Part shown: piece by piece, positions 1-12,722 of the stretch
Numbering within the stretch: position 1 is the first letter of the stretch
How the letters are laid out: the number at the start of each line of letters is the position of its first letter
Assembly (NCBI GenBank): GCA_028023455.1
Contig: JAQFVV010012490.1
Span: 992,001 to 1,056,000, forward strand
Origin: Epiperipatus broadwayi
Lineage: Eukaryota > Onychophora > Udeonychophora > Euonychophora > Peripatidae
DNA length: 64,000 nucleotides
Reading direction: 5' to 3'
Translations under genes and position numbers: made by a program
Notes under the pieces: model-generated
What the model was told of the DNA's origin: nothing
The model's database searches: none
The model's input: only the letters and a program-made list of their open reading frames with translations

Positions 1-99
1 CATATATAAATAAGATTTGCACTAATGAGGCATACACACACAAAGCTTAATTTTTCTAAATTCTTTATATATTACAATGTTATAAAAACAATACAAAAT

Positions 100-480
100 A
101 AATATGTATAAGTGTGCTGAGCACTCTCAAGGGACACAGCCCTCATAATCATAGCCATATTGTATCTAAAGAAATTGGTTAACTGCAATGCAAATTTATG
201 CAAATGATCTTATGTATCCATTTCTTGGATATGTTGTAGCACGTGTGTTTTCTATTAATGGTATGATTGTCCCTACCAATAAAGCAAACTGCTTTCACTT
301 TTCTTTTTAAGTCGTGTCATTCTCTGCAAACAACAACAAGATCCTGTGTTTGGCAATTGTGTCCTGCTGAGATTCTGGATGGAAACTAAGTAGCAAGTTG
401 GGTCTGTTATTGCTTTGTTGTAAGAATATATGTTGAGACAGCTGCATAGATAGTGAAGCTCTGGTTCCTCCAAAGTATAA
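100..480. repeat. Repeat fragment related to the Penelope-like element end at 11.7 kb
   Basis: The stretch beginning GCTGAGCACT near 116, followed by CTCATAATCATAGCC and GCAAATTTATGCAAA, resembles the terminal part of the inverted-end element at 11.7-12.7 kb (GCTGAGCACTTTCAG, then ATTCATAGCC, then TTTATGCAAA). The minus strand has a 66-codon open frame (273-473) without a domain I recognise. I infer an old, diverged relative or fragment of the same repeat family; the match is by eye and patchy. It could also be a shared end of a different element. Confidence 0.35.
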
Positions 481-1437
481 TGGTCTGAGTAAAAAAAATT
501 AAAAAGTGATTTTAAATAGTTTAATAAAAATATAAAATCAAAATATTTAATATCAATACAAATGAGTATTCTAAGTTAAGTAATATAAAATCTTGTGTGT
601 ATATATTAATACTTAAAGAGTGGAATAATTGTATTAATGTTGAAATAAACTAAATTATTAAATTTTCTAATTAATTCCCTTATTTTTGGTTGACATACCT
701 CAACTAAAATACATAAAAAATAATTATGCCTTATTTGGAAATAACAATATATATTAATATACATTTTTGGGCATTGACTGATATTAAATGTAATTTTAAA
801 TGGAGAATGGAAAATAAAAGATTGTAAGAATAAAATCTTTCCTTCAATCAAATTGTAAATTTGTATTTCAGCACAATATAAATGTTCAAATATAAAAAAT
901 TAACAAAAAAGATTATTTTCAAAGATTATGTATAGATATTATTAAAATATGAATCATTTAATTATAGAATTTAAATGTATACACAAATTTAAATAAAAAA
1001 ACAGTTAATATCAATAAGTTCTTAAAATTTTGTTACAAAAAACATTTGAAACAATCTTTCCTAAAGTTCTGATATTTAAATTGCAACTATATACATAACC
1101 ATATGTTTTTGGATTAGTAGATTACATAGAAAAAAAAGATTAATATATGTGTATATGTTGGAAACTATTTACTGGGGTTTAAATAATGTCTTCATTTCTT
1201 TTCATAACTTATTTTTAATAGAGATTGACTGTTTCCTCTATACATTGAAATATATATTTTCAAATTTTATTTTTATTTCACCATAGTTCAATCCTATTTC
1301 AACTGACCATCAGTCCAGAAGTCAGATCAATCTCACTTACTTTGGTTGCATTTTTAAAATACCCAGTTCACTTTTTTCAAGTGGAGTAAGATATACATAG
1401 CTCATATTGTAATTTTAGCTTCATATATATATATATA

Positions 1438-2246
1438 TTATAAATTGAATTCAGACTTTCAAGTCCTCAAGCAGCCATCCAATCCATCTTATACAACTGA
1501 TACACATGACCACAACATATATGTGAAAAAGATCAATGATCTCCAATATATTTATTTTGTGTGGAATCTGCAATCATCAGTTGGTCCAGACTACCATCTC
1601 CTATATATATATATACAATTAGTGCTCAGTTTATATCAAAATAGCAAATCTTCAAACTTTAATGGATAAGCTTTAACTTCTCCACTTTCTAATCCTTCGA
1701 CCATCCATAGCATTGAAAATCCAAGGATGGAATGCTCAAAGCCATTGTTGATGACAGTATTATATCCATGTTGACCTTAAATCAATCTGACCCCTCACAC
1801 ATAGGACATTAATATGTCCAGCTTGTATTATACCCAATTCCTCTTTTGTATAATTAAATGGGTATAATAATGTCCTATGTGTGATGAGTCAGATTAACTT
1901 AAGGTCAACATGAGTTTGACAGTAATATTGACATCAACAAGGGTTTTGAACTTTCCATCCTCAGATTTTCAATGATATGGATAGCTGAAAAGTTGGAGAG
2001 TGGAGAAGATTAAAGCTTGTTTATTAAAGTTTAAAGATTGGCTGTTTTAATATAAACTGAGCACTAATTGTTTATATGTGTGAGAAATGGTGATTTGGAC
2101 TAACTGATGAGTACTGCTTCAACATGAAATAGATATATTGGAGATCATTGATCTTTTTCACATGTATATGGTCATGTATATCAGTTGTATAAGATGAATT
2201 GGATGGTTGTGAGGGGTTTGAAAGTCTGAGTTCAAGTCCTTTATAA
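1438..2246. repeat. Large fold-back element (about 800 bp inverted repeat)
   Basis: The left arm (about 1438-1837) and right arm (about 1854-2246) are inverted copies of one another over nearly their whole length, separated by a spacer of about 16 bases. Matching blocks include CAATGATCTCC opposite GGAGATCATTG, CAATTAGTGCTCAG opposite CTGAGCACTAATTG, and CACACATAGGACATTA opposite TAATGTCCTATGTGTG. The arms carry scattered substitutions and indels, so the copy is not recent. The left side abuts a TA run. The open frame at 1445-1669 lies inside the left arm and is not a credible gene. Likely a MITE-like or fold-back transposon; no transposase is visible. Confidence 0.8.
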
Positions 2247-4439
2247 TTACATTAAAGTTTAGTCTAGAAAATAGACATGTATTTAGATATTATATATGTT
2301 TTTAATATATATATATATTTCAAACTTCTATTTCATCACAATTTTCTGAAACATATGCCCAAAGATATACATGATTTTACATATTTCACATTTATAGGAT
2401 AGCAATTAGATTCAGGCTGAATACAACTTCAGAGGAAAGAACAGATTTTATGAGATTGAAATTGACAGATACATGGCTAATTAAATGAGATTACTTACTT
2501 AGGCCAATCAGAAATAGTGCATTAACATTCACTGATTTAAGGAAGTTATTTTTGGCACTACAATCAGGTCCAAAATTATTCAATCATGATTATATGTTAA
2601 ATCTATTTAAAGGCTTTGCATTTATTTGATACAAAACAAACTACAAGATGTTCTTGGTTCATTTTAATTCTAATTAAAGCATTTAGATATCAGAATCCCT
2701 CAGAAAAAAGTTAGTTTAATGCCAGAACTTGCTCATTTTGTAAGAAGATACTCTGTATGTGTATGCAACTTTGGCTTTTTATTGAAAAATTTAAAATAAA
2801 AAACAACTATATATATATTTGTTTACATATTTTTATTTTATAAAACTAAATATTTGTTTCTTAGTAAGTACATGATATATACATTAGGATTTTATTTGTA
2901 TACATTTATTTTTGCAGAAAAGTAATCAACTGAAAATTTATTAATGTGAAATAGAAGATGCATATTGTCAAATAATGAGTGCATATTATTAAAAATATTA
3001 GTTACTTTTAGTTTTTTTTTTTTTGCAATTATAAATTGAATCTTTATATTTTACCAAATATTTCCATTACTTGATCATATTCTTTGATAAAATGTATCAT
3101 TCTCATACAATTTTGGTGAAAAATGATTATTTTTCTTTTAAAATATAATTTTTCACCTGAAAACTAAATAAGATTATTTGTTTTGATTATTTATTTTTGT
3201 TTACTAATCTTATTGTTTATGTGCAAAATTCATATATTATTTTTAAGATTTTCTTTTTTTAAAACTTATGCTTTTAACAAAAATTATCAAAAATGTAAAC
3301 CTTTATTGACAAATAAGTTTTTTTTGTTAAAAATAAAAAAGCATGATAAATAATAATCAAATTAGCCACATAAGGTTATTTAAAAAAGATTAAATACTCA
3401 AATCTGGTGTGGATTGTTGCATATTGTACATTCATTGTGATATTAGTGGAATATTAACTTCAATTTTTATGTGGTTTTCTGAAACTGCATGCAGAACTTC
3501 AGGCTGGAATATTGGCTGCCACTCAAAACATTATAGATTCAATAAATCATTGGATTTTGATTGAACAGTAATTTTCTTTTCAATTTGAACCCAGCATTTG
3601 CATACCTTTACACTCAATGCCACAATCTAGATTAAACAGAAATACTTTTATATAAAATGTATAACTGTTTTTTAATTTATACATTAACCTTTTATCTATT
3701 TCAAACTTATTGGAAATCAGAAAACTTCATATATAATAATTATTATGTAACTTATTTGAAACTATTTAAGTTTATGTTTTTCAAATTAAATCATTTTGAT
3801 TATTACAAATCTTTTTTCATCAGTTTATAGTGCAATAATTATAAATTTTAATATTTTTGAATAAAATCCTTTATATTACTGAAAATTTATTGCAGTTTAT
3901 TTTTGTTTTGAAAATTTTCTAAAACCTTTGCCCTTATTTATACTTTTACAAATTGTTGATTTTAAGTTTTACTTGTAATTTTATTTAAAGCAATAATTTT
4001 ACTATTTTCATAATTTTTAAACTCGAAGCTATTTTTAGTAATCTGATTGGAATTTAAAATTTTGAATATGTTAAAGCATTAATATCAGAGATTAGCAAAA
4101 TAACATTTTATGATTTATTTATTTATTATTAAACTAAAACACTCATTTTTGAGCCCATCTTTTTTATTTTAACTTAAGAGCAAAATGATTAAAACATTTC
4201 ATCAACTCTCTATTATAAATCATCAAATAAACTTTATTTTTTATTTTTATTAAACCACTAAACATCACATACCATTTTTTTATCAAAACTTTATTATACA
4301 CTATGTTTACACTTATTAGATCATTTTGTTAATCCTTTGTTTGCCAGATTAACCCAGTTATCTATATTAGTTCTTGTGTTATCCATGTTGGAGTTTCTTG
4401 TTCCCTCATTTGTTATTGTCTCTAAGTTTATCAGCTTCC
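2247..4439. other. AT-rich stretch with no recognisable feature
   Basis: Very AT-rich sequence with short homopolymer and TA runs. No open frame with recognisable protein content, no RNA gene and no clear repeat boundary was seen. Confidence 0.5.
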
Positions 4440-5190
4440 ACATGGCTTTAAATGCAATGCATTAGTTTCTGCTTTTTAATATCTTCAGCTTTCTCAGTAA
4501 GTTTGTTGAGCTTCCATATTATGAGGGTTGAAAAGCAATTGACATCTAGTGAGTCATATGATATACATAAAAAAGCTGCACTTCTTATTACTGTGAATTC
4601 TCCCACTGTCATTACCTGTTTAAGAGCTTCTATTAGTGGTTGTTTTAAAAAATATATCCGTTGAATGAGCACTGTGCATCTCTGCAATGCCATACATTGG
4701 TTATATATGTGAGAGGATATATCTTCCTCTCTGTGACATAGTTGGCATATGTCTAAGGAAATATATCCCTGCGCATAACCAAAAAATGACTCATGGGAAG
4801 AGCATCTAAATTTAGCTTAATTAGGAAGTTGAAGAACTTTGACTTCAGGTTTCAGCAACTAAATTTTTTTATAAGGCAATAGTTGGTAATATTGAGGCAA
4901 ATTGTGTTGGTGTGGGTAAATTGTTCATGAGCTGGTACACCTTCCAGTAGTTAATTTTGTTAGAATCTAATTGGCATGGAAATGGAGTTATTTTTTCAAT
5001 GTCATTTATGATATCTGCCAGCCAGTTCTCTTTCCCAGGTGGAGGGGTATCTGTCAGTATGACTGGTGAGGAAGGGAATGCATTTGGGAAGGAGTATAGT
5101 TTTCTAATAAGGTTATAGAAACATTGAAGCCAAAGTATTTGTAGAGAGTGAAGGGAAATTTCTGGGTCTTTTGAAAGCAATACCTATTTC
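4440..5190 (-). pseudogene. Decayed LINE ORF2 C-terminal fragment (family C)
   Basis: On the minus strand the segment around 4790-4850 reads KFFNFLIKLNLDALPMSHF, closely matching KFINFLIKLNLSALPTNHF in the ORF2 C-terminal region of the full-length LINE at 47.4-53.3 kb. Downstream (4448-4693) and upstream (4869-5180) open pieces fit the flanking C-terminal region, including a degraded version of the Cys/His motif. Stops and frameshifts break it. This is an old, truncated copy of the same LINE family. No RT core or endonuclease remains here. Confidence 0.7.
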
Positions 5191-5199
5191 TTACTAGAG

Positions 5200-8000
5200 A
5201 GCATTATTTTAATATGATTAATTTAAATATGGGTAGAGAGCTTTAATTTTAATACATTTAAATCAAATGTGTGATATAGCAGTGTCCATATTATTGCACA
5301 AGCTTCCTAACTAAAACAGAGGAAATGCTTATAAAGTCTAATCTTAGCTTGTTTGATTTAGTTTACTACTGATCTTTTTTATTTTATTAACTAACTCATT
5401 TATTTCTAATAGCAAAACAGTAATTTATTATGACCCTTGATTATATGATACAATGGTTATACTTCATTGTGTGACTACTGTATTCATTCATATAACATTA
5501 TCCCTTCAAAGACATATGTGGCTTTAAAAATGCTCTAATATTCTAAATTGATTTATTATTCTAAATTGATTGAGATCAATATTTGTTTAATATTTCTAAG
5601 AAAGGATTTTTATTTTTGTAAATTAAAGATGTGTGTTGCTTGAGAAAACAAAAATATCTTTATCACTATGCTTTACTGAAATATTAGAAAAATTAATAGA
5701 TATCTAAATCTCCAAAATAACTATCAAATCCCTGACTCAACTATGCCAATCTGTAACTCAGTACTTCTATAATATGAATTGGATACAACTGAATAATCAT
5801 GGTAGATATATACTTATAAACCATTAAACAAATTAATAAATAATTCTAAAGATAAAACCTCTTTATAAATAAAAATTGTAATATTTATAAATGGATATGT
5901 AGGTGTGGTAATGTATATATAAGTGAATCGAGATGTATGTTGGAAAAAAAAACTAAAGAGCAATTTCTGTTGTTAAAAAAATTTCAGAAATCAAATCAAA
6001 ATTGCAAAGTAGATAATAATGTTTCAGCATCCATTTTTCACGATCATAATAATTCATGTACTTATGGTTTTAAATTCAATTACAATAGTGTTAAAATATT
6101 GCAAATTGAAAAAAATAACAAAAGAAAAATAAAAGAAGCTATGCTAATATACAAATACAACTTAATTAACAGGCAGGCAGCAAACATTAAGATTACACAA
6201 TGGTGGGAAGGTTAGCTTTTAAAAGTGTTAGTTGACAAAGACTACGTAAGTGGGTAAAATTTTTAAAATATATCTGATTACTGTATTTATATATATTCAA
6301 TTATATAATTACTTATAAACCAGTACCACAACAAACAATACTTTTCAGAACTAGATCAAAAATATTTTTATTACTACAGTAAACTGGTGACTATTTCACA
6401 ATGCTAAAACTATTGTAATATGCCCTGATATCCCATCTGTTGCTGTCTAAGATGCATTAAAAAGTCCAGAATATTACATGATTATTTGGGTACATAACCC
6501 CATTCTATATCATGATCAAACATCTGAGAAGTACCTAAAACACAATTTTAGACTCTTAGATTAGAAATAATCACACAGATCAACTTTCTCTTAATCTTTC
6601 TGCATTTATCATTTGTTACACTTTATCTATAAATGATTTTAAAATTTAAACATTGTATAATACTTTTAATTTTTTTTTTTGTCTCTGATCAAAAATTTAT
6701 TATCATTAGCTGTTTACAGTTTTGTAGGAACTTTTAAAACATTTTTGTATTTTTAAAAATACATTGCTCAGAGTAGCTGATGATTGAAATTTTCTTTGAT
6801 AAAAACTCTATTGTTGATATTGAACACATGTGGCAACATAGATATGTATAATCCTTCTCTGGTCAGATTCTGTTTCAAAGATTTCCTATATTATATGTGG
6901 TAGAGTTTTATAAGGATATTTTAAGTTTGTCAAAGTGTAAATAAGTGGAATTAATAGCAGTGGATAATTACTAATTGTTTGATATTGCTCACTAGCCCAT
7001 GATTTTATATTTTAATTTTATATATTTGTTTTCATATTTTACTACGGTTTATTGATTTTACATAATCTTTCAAAATATATTTTTTAAAATTTTATATACT
7101 TAACACATTTATATTGTGCAGAATACAAGATCATAATTTGATTAGAGTAGAGATGGTAATATTTTATTCTTAAAATCTTATTTTTTGTTCTCACTTTTAG
7201 GATTTTGCTTACCTACAAGTTATTCCATTATTTAGTTATATCTTAAAATGGTATTTCAAAATTTACTGTTATCTCCAATAGTTGAAATATCTCAACAATA
7301 AAATATGGGAGTTAATTAGAAAATTTAATAGTAAGATTTTAGTTTATTTCCAATATTAATATTTTTATTTCCCTGTTTAATTGTGTCAGGAGTCCATACT
7401 CAGGCTATCTACAGGCCCTCAGCTGGTGGAAAATGGGATGATGATTAGACGTGAAGGCCACTGCACTATTTTCAATACAGCCTTTTCTGTCTCTTTTTTT
7501 TCTTTCTTTAGTCACTTAAGTTAGCATAGGATCCAGCCATCATAAATCACATGATCAGACATCTTATACTAATTGTGACAATGTGATTGTGCGTTAGTGT
7601 AAAAATATTTATACCCTTTAACTACTTGCACAGCCTTTCCTTTTTTTATTTTTTTAGCTCAAGACTTTAATAAAAGCAATGATAGGAGTAGGCTTTGTAG
7701 ACTGGAAGTCTTTAGTTATAATCTTTGTTCAAGATAGCACAATCATTAATGAGTTGTTTTTGAACTGGATATGAATGAGATACAAATTTTGGTTGGTAAA
7801 GATTGCATATTGGGCATTCTATTTAAAGGATTCCTTGCCTATCACAGAAGTGGAAGATCCTAACAAATATGATCTAAAAATGGTCTGTCAGACTATCTGC
7901 CTAAATTGTTTTATTTAATGAATTACTCATCATAGTGGCAAAAATAATAGCAATAGTAATAATAATATTAGTAATAGTGGCAAAGCAGGAGGCAGTTATA
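5200..8000. other. AT-rich stretch, mostly featureless
   Basis: No gene is supported. The segment about 6240-6305 (TAAGTGGGTAAAATTTTT, later ATTCAATTATATAATTAC) resembles part of one arm of the 380 bp palindrome at 28.2-28.6 kb and may be a degraded relic of that family. The short open frame at 5937-6215 is lysine/asparagine-rich, as expected of random AT-rich DNA. The region just before 8010 could hold the 5' end of the LINE that follows, but I cannot recognise it. Confidence 0.4.
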
Positions 8001-8009
8001 GTATTAAAG

Positions 8010-10620
8010 ATAAGTATAGGTACATGGAATGTGAAAACTTTATTTCATACAAACTCTTCAAAGACCAGAATGGAGGACTGCACTTATCGCTTAAAAGCTG
8101 CCAAGATTTAAAATTGCTGCAGCTGCTCTTAATGAAACTCATTTCCCAGAGAAAGGAAGTTCAATAGAACAGATGGATAGCTACAAGTTTTGTTGGAAAG
8201 TCAGATCAGTCCATGAAAGAGGAATGCATCATATTATATTTGCTACAAAGTCTAATTTAGTATCATGTATTGTTGAAATTTCTCATTGTATAAATGAAAG
8301 GCTAATGGTGTTAAAACTCATCTTGCACAATGGTAACTCATGCTCATTTTATTAGGGCCTATACTCCAATCTTAGATTCAGAGAAAGAAAGCTCTTATTC
8401 TTTGTGGATAGCACTATTATAACAATACCATTAAAAAATTGAAATTATCTTCTTGGAGATTTTAGTGCATGTGTTAATACAAATATTAGACTTGGGTCAA
8501 TGATATTGGAAATAATGCTATTGGTGTTGTAAATTCTAATAGTTTGTTATTATTGAATTTTTGCATAACATATGGATTGAGTACTACAAATACTTTGTTT
8601 AGGCAGAAAAAATTCTAAGAAATGTGAATACATACATGCTTAAAACAATAGCATTTAATAGATTACATTACAGTTGAAGCTAGAATACCAGAGAAGTTTA
8701 TATTTCAAGAACACTAAAAAGTGCATATTGTTGGACAAATCATAGATTAGTAAGCCTCAAGATTAAGAAGATTGTTGTATTAAAAAATAGATGGTTCTTT
8801 ACAAGAATCTACTATTTATATCAAATTTTAATAGCTATTAAACACCAAAATTGCTAAATTTATTTTTAAGATTATCATATTACAGAAGCATGGAATTATT
8901 TTTAAGAAGTATGTTATAAATGCAAATAAATCTATTTTTCAGTTCACTAAATAGAAGAATCATACTGGTTTTTTAAAAAATATGATTATTAGAGATTTGA
9001 TTACAAGGAAATGTAGTAATTTCTGTTTTGCAGAATAATAGATTAAATGTGAAACATCATAATAAATATAGTGATCTGAAGTCAAAAGTTCAATGATTGT
9101 TAAGAAGGTTAACTGCAAAGAAGATAAATATGTTCATTGATCATAATCATTCTACATACAGACTTGCGAAACTGCATCACAATCCTATTAAATTCAACAA
9201 TGATGCTCTTTTATATGATGACATAATATTTTGAACAAGTAAAAGAAGTACTTTGATCATCTTTTGAATACAAGGATAATGCAATGAATTTTAATGATAT
9301 ATAAATTTTATCTACTCATTTAGATTTAGATAAAGATATCAAGTTTAGTGAACAGTTCTTTGTAAATTTAAAAATGGAAATTTTGCAGGTCCTGAAGAAA
9401 TAGTTGAGAAATTTTAAAAATATTGAAATTTTTTAAGAATAAAGGGAATGGGTAAGATTGCAGTAATTATTATAGAATATTATTATTATTCACTGCAACA
9501 AAGTTTCTTTCAAGAGTTTTGTTGAATAAATTACTTCCAGTCATAGGTGAATGCCTACCAGAGAGACTAAACATAATTTTAGAGAATGAAAAAGCATTAT
9601 AGATGTAATTTTTATTGCCATGAAAATACAAGAAAATTATTAGTAACAAAGAAGTGATTTATATATTGCTTATATTGATTTGGTCAAGGCATTTTATTCA
9701 GTTATATGACATGGGTATGGCATTGTTTAAAATTAACTGATTGTCCATCAAAATTTGTTTACTTTATACAATTTCTACTAAATAAGAGGAAGTGTTATTA
9801 CTATAAGTAAAAATCTTTCACATTTGAAGTGAAAACTAGGGTTAAACAAGGATATGTTTGACCAACTTTAGTTTCAATTTTTATAAGTGCTTTTTGGAAT
9901 AGTTTATAGGTGGTTTAATAAAACATAGTTCAAGATACAAGTTTGATGATGAAATTTTTAATTTGAATTGATTAAAAGCAAAAGCAAGAACTTCTTTTTG
10001 AAATCTGAATTTAGAGTATGATGATGATCATTTATTTTTGTCACTTCAAAGGATGATTTACAGAATTTTACATAATGTTTTGAATGCAACATATAAAGAC
10101 TTGTGGACGTTCAAAAAATTTTTTTTATTATCAGCTAATGAAGAAAGAAAAGTCCTAAGCAGCATTAAGTTGGATGGTTATCAACTTAAGAATGTAAACC
10201 AGTTTAACTATGTTGATAGTTTTATAAGTAGAAAGGTAGATTTAGATGCTGAGGTGCAACACAAGACTTGTGTATGTTGCTACTGATTTTAAGGAAAATA
10301 ACTACTGCAATTAAGTTAGCTATATAGAAACTTGATATTTGACTTCATTTTTGGTAAGATCATAAAACCAATAACTATTTTCTTCAAGTTTCTGGATATG
10401 ATACTGTAAAAACCACTCTTATAAAATTTCACCTTTATTGGATTGGACATATAAAATGAATGAACACTGAAAGACTTTTTTAAAGGAGTGTTAAATGGTG
10501 AACTTAAAGAGATAGACCAATCAATGTTATAAGAATGATCTCAAACACACTCTAAAGAAGTGCAATGTTGCTTCCAGTGGCAAAACATGGCAGAGAGTAG
10601 AATATATTATAGAACTACAA
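8010..10620 (+). pseudogene. Decayed RTE-like LINE, plus strand (family A)
   Basis: A LINE polyprotein can be followed in order in shifting frames. Near 8020 it reads GTWNVKTL, the start of an APE endonuclease; about 8173-8355 encodes DSYKFCWKVRS and later CINERLMVLKL; about 8455 encodes LGDFSA, equivalent to the GDFNA motif. Around 9500-9700 are RT fingers and palm (AKFLSRVLLN-like, then GECLPERLN, then YIDLVKAF). At about 10190-10270 it reads VNQFNYVDSFISRKVDLDAEV, and near 10430 comes the C-terminal WIGHIK-like segment. These motifs are typical of the RTE-like endonuclease-RT proteins of invertebrates. Many stops and frameshifts show it is long dead. Ends and target duplication were not resolved. 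Confidence 0.75.
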
Positions 10621-11685
10621 TCATATATGTTGTTAAACTTTTCAAAAAGAAAAAATTTCTACTGAAGAAATTAAAAGACCACATTGTAAAATATCAAATA
10701 AATGTACTTGTAATTCTATATGTGGATGTATGTGTGATTCATAGATTAGTTTGTATAGTCTTCATAAAACTAATTTCTTAAGCAATTTTTTCTCTCTTCT
10801 TTCTTTCCTTTTTTTTTTGTAGTTAGAATGGCTATACTTGTTTATTAGTGACTGTTTATTATTGTTATATGTATTTATTTGGAAATATTTATTTGTAGTT
10901 ATATTAAATAGTTAGCTTCAATATTATTGTTAAAATAACTAGTTTTGCTAAGTTAAACGCACTTTCTAATTCTTTTTTTACTTATTGTATTCTATATATG
11001 TGATATCAATTTAAGGTGTGTGTGTGCATGATACTTAAATTTTTTTCATGTACTTAGCAGATGATAATAAAAAATCTTGTTCCAATGAGCTTAGAAGCAT
11101 TATAAATAATGAAGTGTAGTAAGGTTGTCTGAATGATAGGAAACGTTTATGTAATTATTTTGGTCTAATACTTAGATTATTAATGGCATTTTGATTACAT
11201 TATCACTAACAAAAAATTAAGTCATCATCATCATATTGCTTTTTTAATTGGCCTTTGGAGAAATGAAATAATAACTTAATCTCTAAAACAGATACTTAAA
11301 AAATAAGATACTTTTATTTAGCCACAATAAAATATAATAAATCCACTAATCTTAAATTATTGTAATTATCATCCTTTTGTAATCTATTATATTTATTATC
11401 TAAAGTGGTGGCTCATTAAAAGTGTATACTGTTACACTTGATTCAACCACATGTGCCAAAATAAATAAAGATATATTTATATTACACATTGCTTTTGTTT
11501 GCATATATTTGGAGGCTCAAAATGAAGTTTGCAGATTTTGTGAATTATTGCATAACCATTCCATTCATTTGACTTTCTTATTTTACTAACTTTATATATA
11601 TATATTGTAATAGTATGAAAAGTTGGAGTGAATCTGGGGTGATAACACTGTTCATCATCAACCACAGTTAATGAACTAATGAAAG
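10621..11685. other. AT-rich stretch with no recognisable feature
   Basis: Contains an ATC run near 11224 and TA-rich sequence near 11596. The part just after 10620 may be untranslated tail of the LINE before it. Nothing else is supported. Confidence 0.4.
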
Positions 11686-11760
11686 TTTTAAATTGCACTT
11701 TATGCAAAAAAAGTGAACCTTAGTATTATTAGAAAAGAATTATATGGCTGAGCACTTTCA

Positions 11761-12320
11761 GAGAACTTAAGTCTCCATATTCATAGCCTATTTTGGGAAT
11801 GTTGGCTTACATTGAGATTTTAAGCGAAGTTTAGTGGTAATTTATGCAAAATTTATTCAAAGTTTTCTTTCATAAAGACCATTTTCTGGAGATTGCAAAG
11901 CATGATTCTTTTGGGTTTATTGCATAGTCTTCAATTGCAACAAACATGCCTCCTTTATCTTTTGTTTCATATCATTACATTCAGTGCACAGTGCTCTTGC
12001 CATAGTGGGTTTGAACATAGTGCTCAAAGAATATGGATTTGAGAACTTAAGTCTCCATATTCATAGCCTATTTTGGGAATGTTGGCTTACATTGAGATTT
12101 TAAGCGAAGTTTAGTGGTAATTTATGCAAAATTTATTCAAAGTTTTCTTTCATAAAGACCATTTTCTGGAGATTGCAAAGCATGATTCTTTTGGGTTTAT
12201 TGCATAGTCTTCAATTGCAACAAGCATGCCTCCTTTATCTTTTGTTTCATATCATTACATTCAGTGCACAGTGCTCTTGCCATAGTGGGTTTGAACATAG
12301 TGCTCAAAGAATATGGATTT
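11761..12320. repeat. 280 bp tandem duplication, two copies
   Basis: Units 11761-12040 and 12041-12320 are almost identical, beginning GAGAACTTAAGTCTCC and ending AATATGGATTT; one visible difference is CAAACATGCC versus CAAGCATGCC. The near identity means the duplication is much younger than the decayed LINEs nearby, or has been homogenised. It duplicates the C-terminal part of the GIY-YIG coding region. Confidence 0.9.
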
Positions 12321-12521
12321 GTTTTCAGTATTATTTAGAGCTCTCCTGTATAAATAATGATGTTGAGATGTTCTGGTGGTGATGTTGGCACAGGTCTCTC
12401 CATAATATGCTGCTCTACATCCATTGGTTGGGCATGAAATTTTGTAAACTGCTTGGGCTATTTGATCAAAAGGTATTTTGTCTTTGGTATTGTTTATAAC
12501 CATGCTTTGCAATTTCCACAA
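12261..12521 (-). CDS. GIY-YIG endonuclease domain of a Penelope-like element (partial)
   Basis: The 86-codon open frame contains AVYKISC (GIY-like strand), Cys residues in CPTNGC that resemble the zinc-binding insert of Penelope-like endonucleases, YYGET (YIG-like), and R-T-S-Q-H-H where the catalytic Arg and conserved His are expected, followed by FFEHYVQTHYG. In Penelope-like elements this nuclease sits C-terminal to the reverse transcriptase and nicks target DNA for primed reverse transcription. The N-terminal RT is absent and the frame ends early; the expected helix with a conserved Glu (KIKEA) is found in another frame just beyond. I read it as a fragment, not a functional host gene. 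Confidence 0.6.
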   Translation of the reverse strand: MWKLQSMVINNTKDKIPFDQIAQAVYKISCPTNGCRAAYYGETCANITTRTSQHHYLYRRALNNTENKSIFFEHYVQTHYGKSTVH

Positions 12522-12722
12522 AATGGTCTTTATGAAAGAAAACTTTGAATAAATTTTGCATAAATTACCGCTAAACTTTGCTTAAAATCTCAACGTAAGC
12601 AGGCACTCCCAAAATAGGTTATAAATATGGAGACTTAAGTTCTCTGAAAGTGCTCAGTCATATAATTCTTTTCTAATAATACTAAGCTTCATTTTTTGTG
12701 TAAAGTGCAATTTAAAACTTAC

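Larger units (their letters stand above)
11686..12722 (-). mobile_element. Penelope-like retroelement fragment with inverted ends
   Basis: The left end (11686-about 11905) recurs in inverted orientation at about 12502-12722: for example AAGAATTATATGGCTGAGCA on the left and its near-complement TGCTCAGTCATATAATTCTT on the right. Inside is an exact-looking 280 bp tandem duplication (11761-12040 and 12041-12320). The minus strand of the interior encodes a GIY-YIG endonuclease domain, the endonuclease type of Penelope-like elements, which also commonly have tandem or inverted terminal copies. No RT domain is present, so this is a 5'-truncated or terminal-repeat-only copy. A fragment of the same end lies at 31793-31870. 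Confidence 0.65.
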
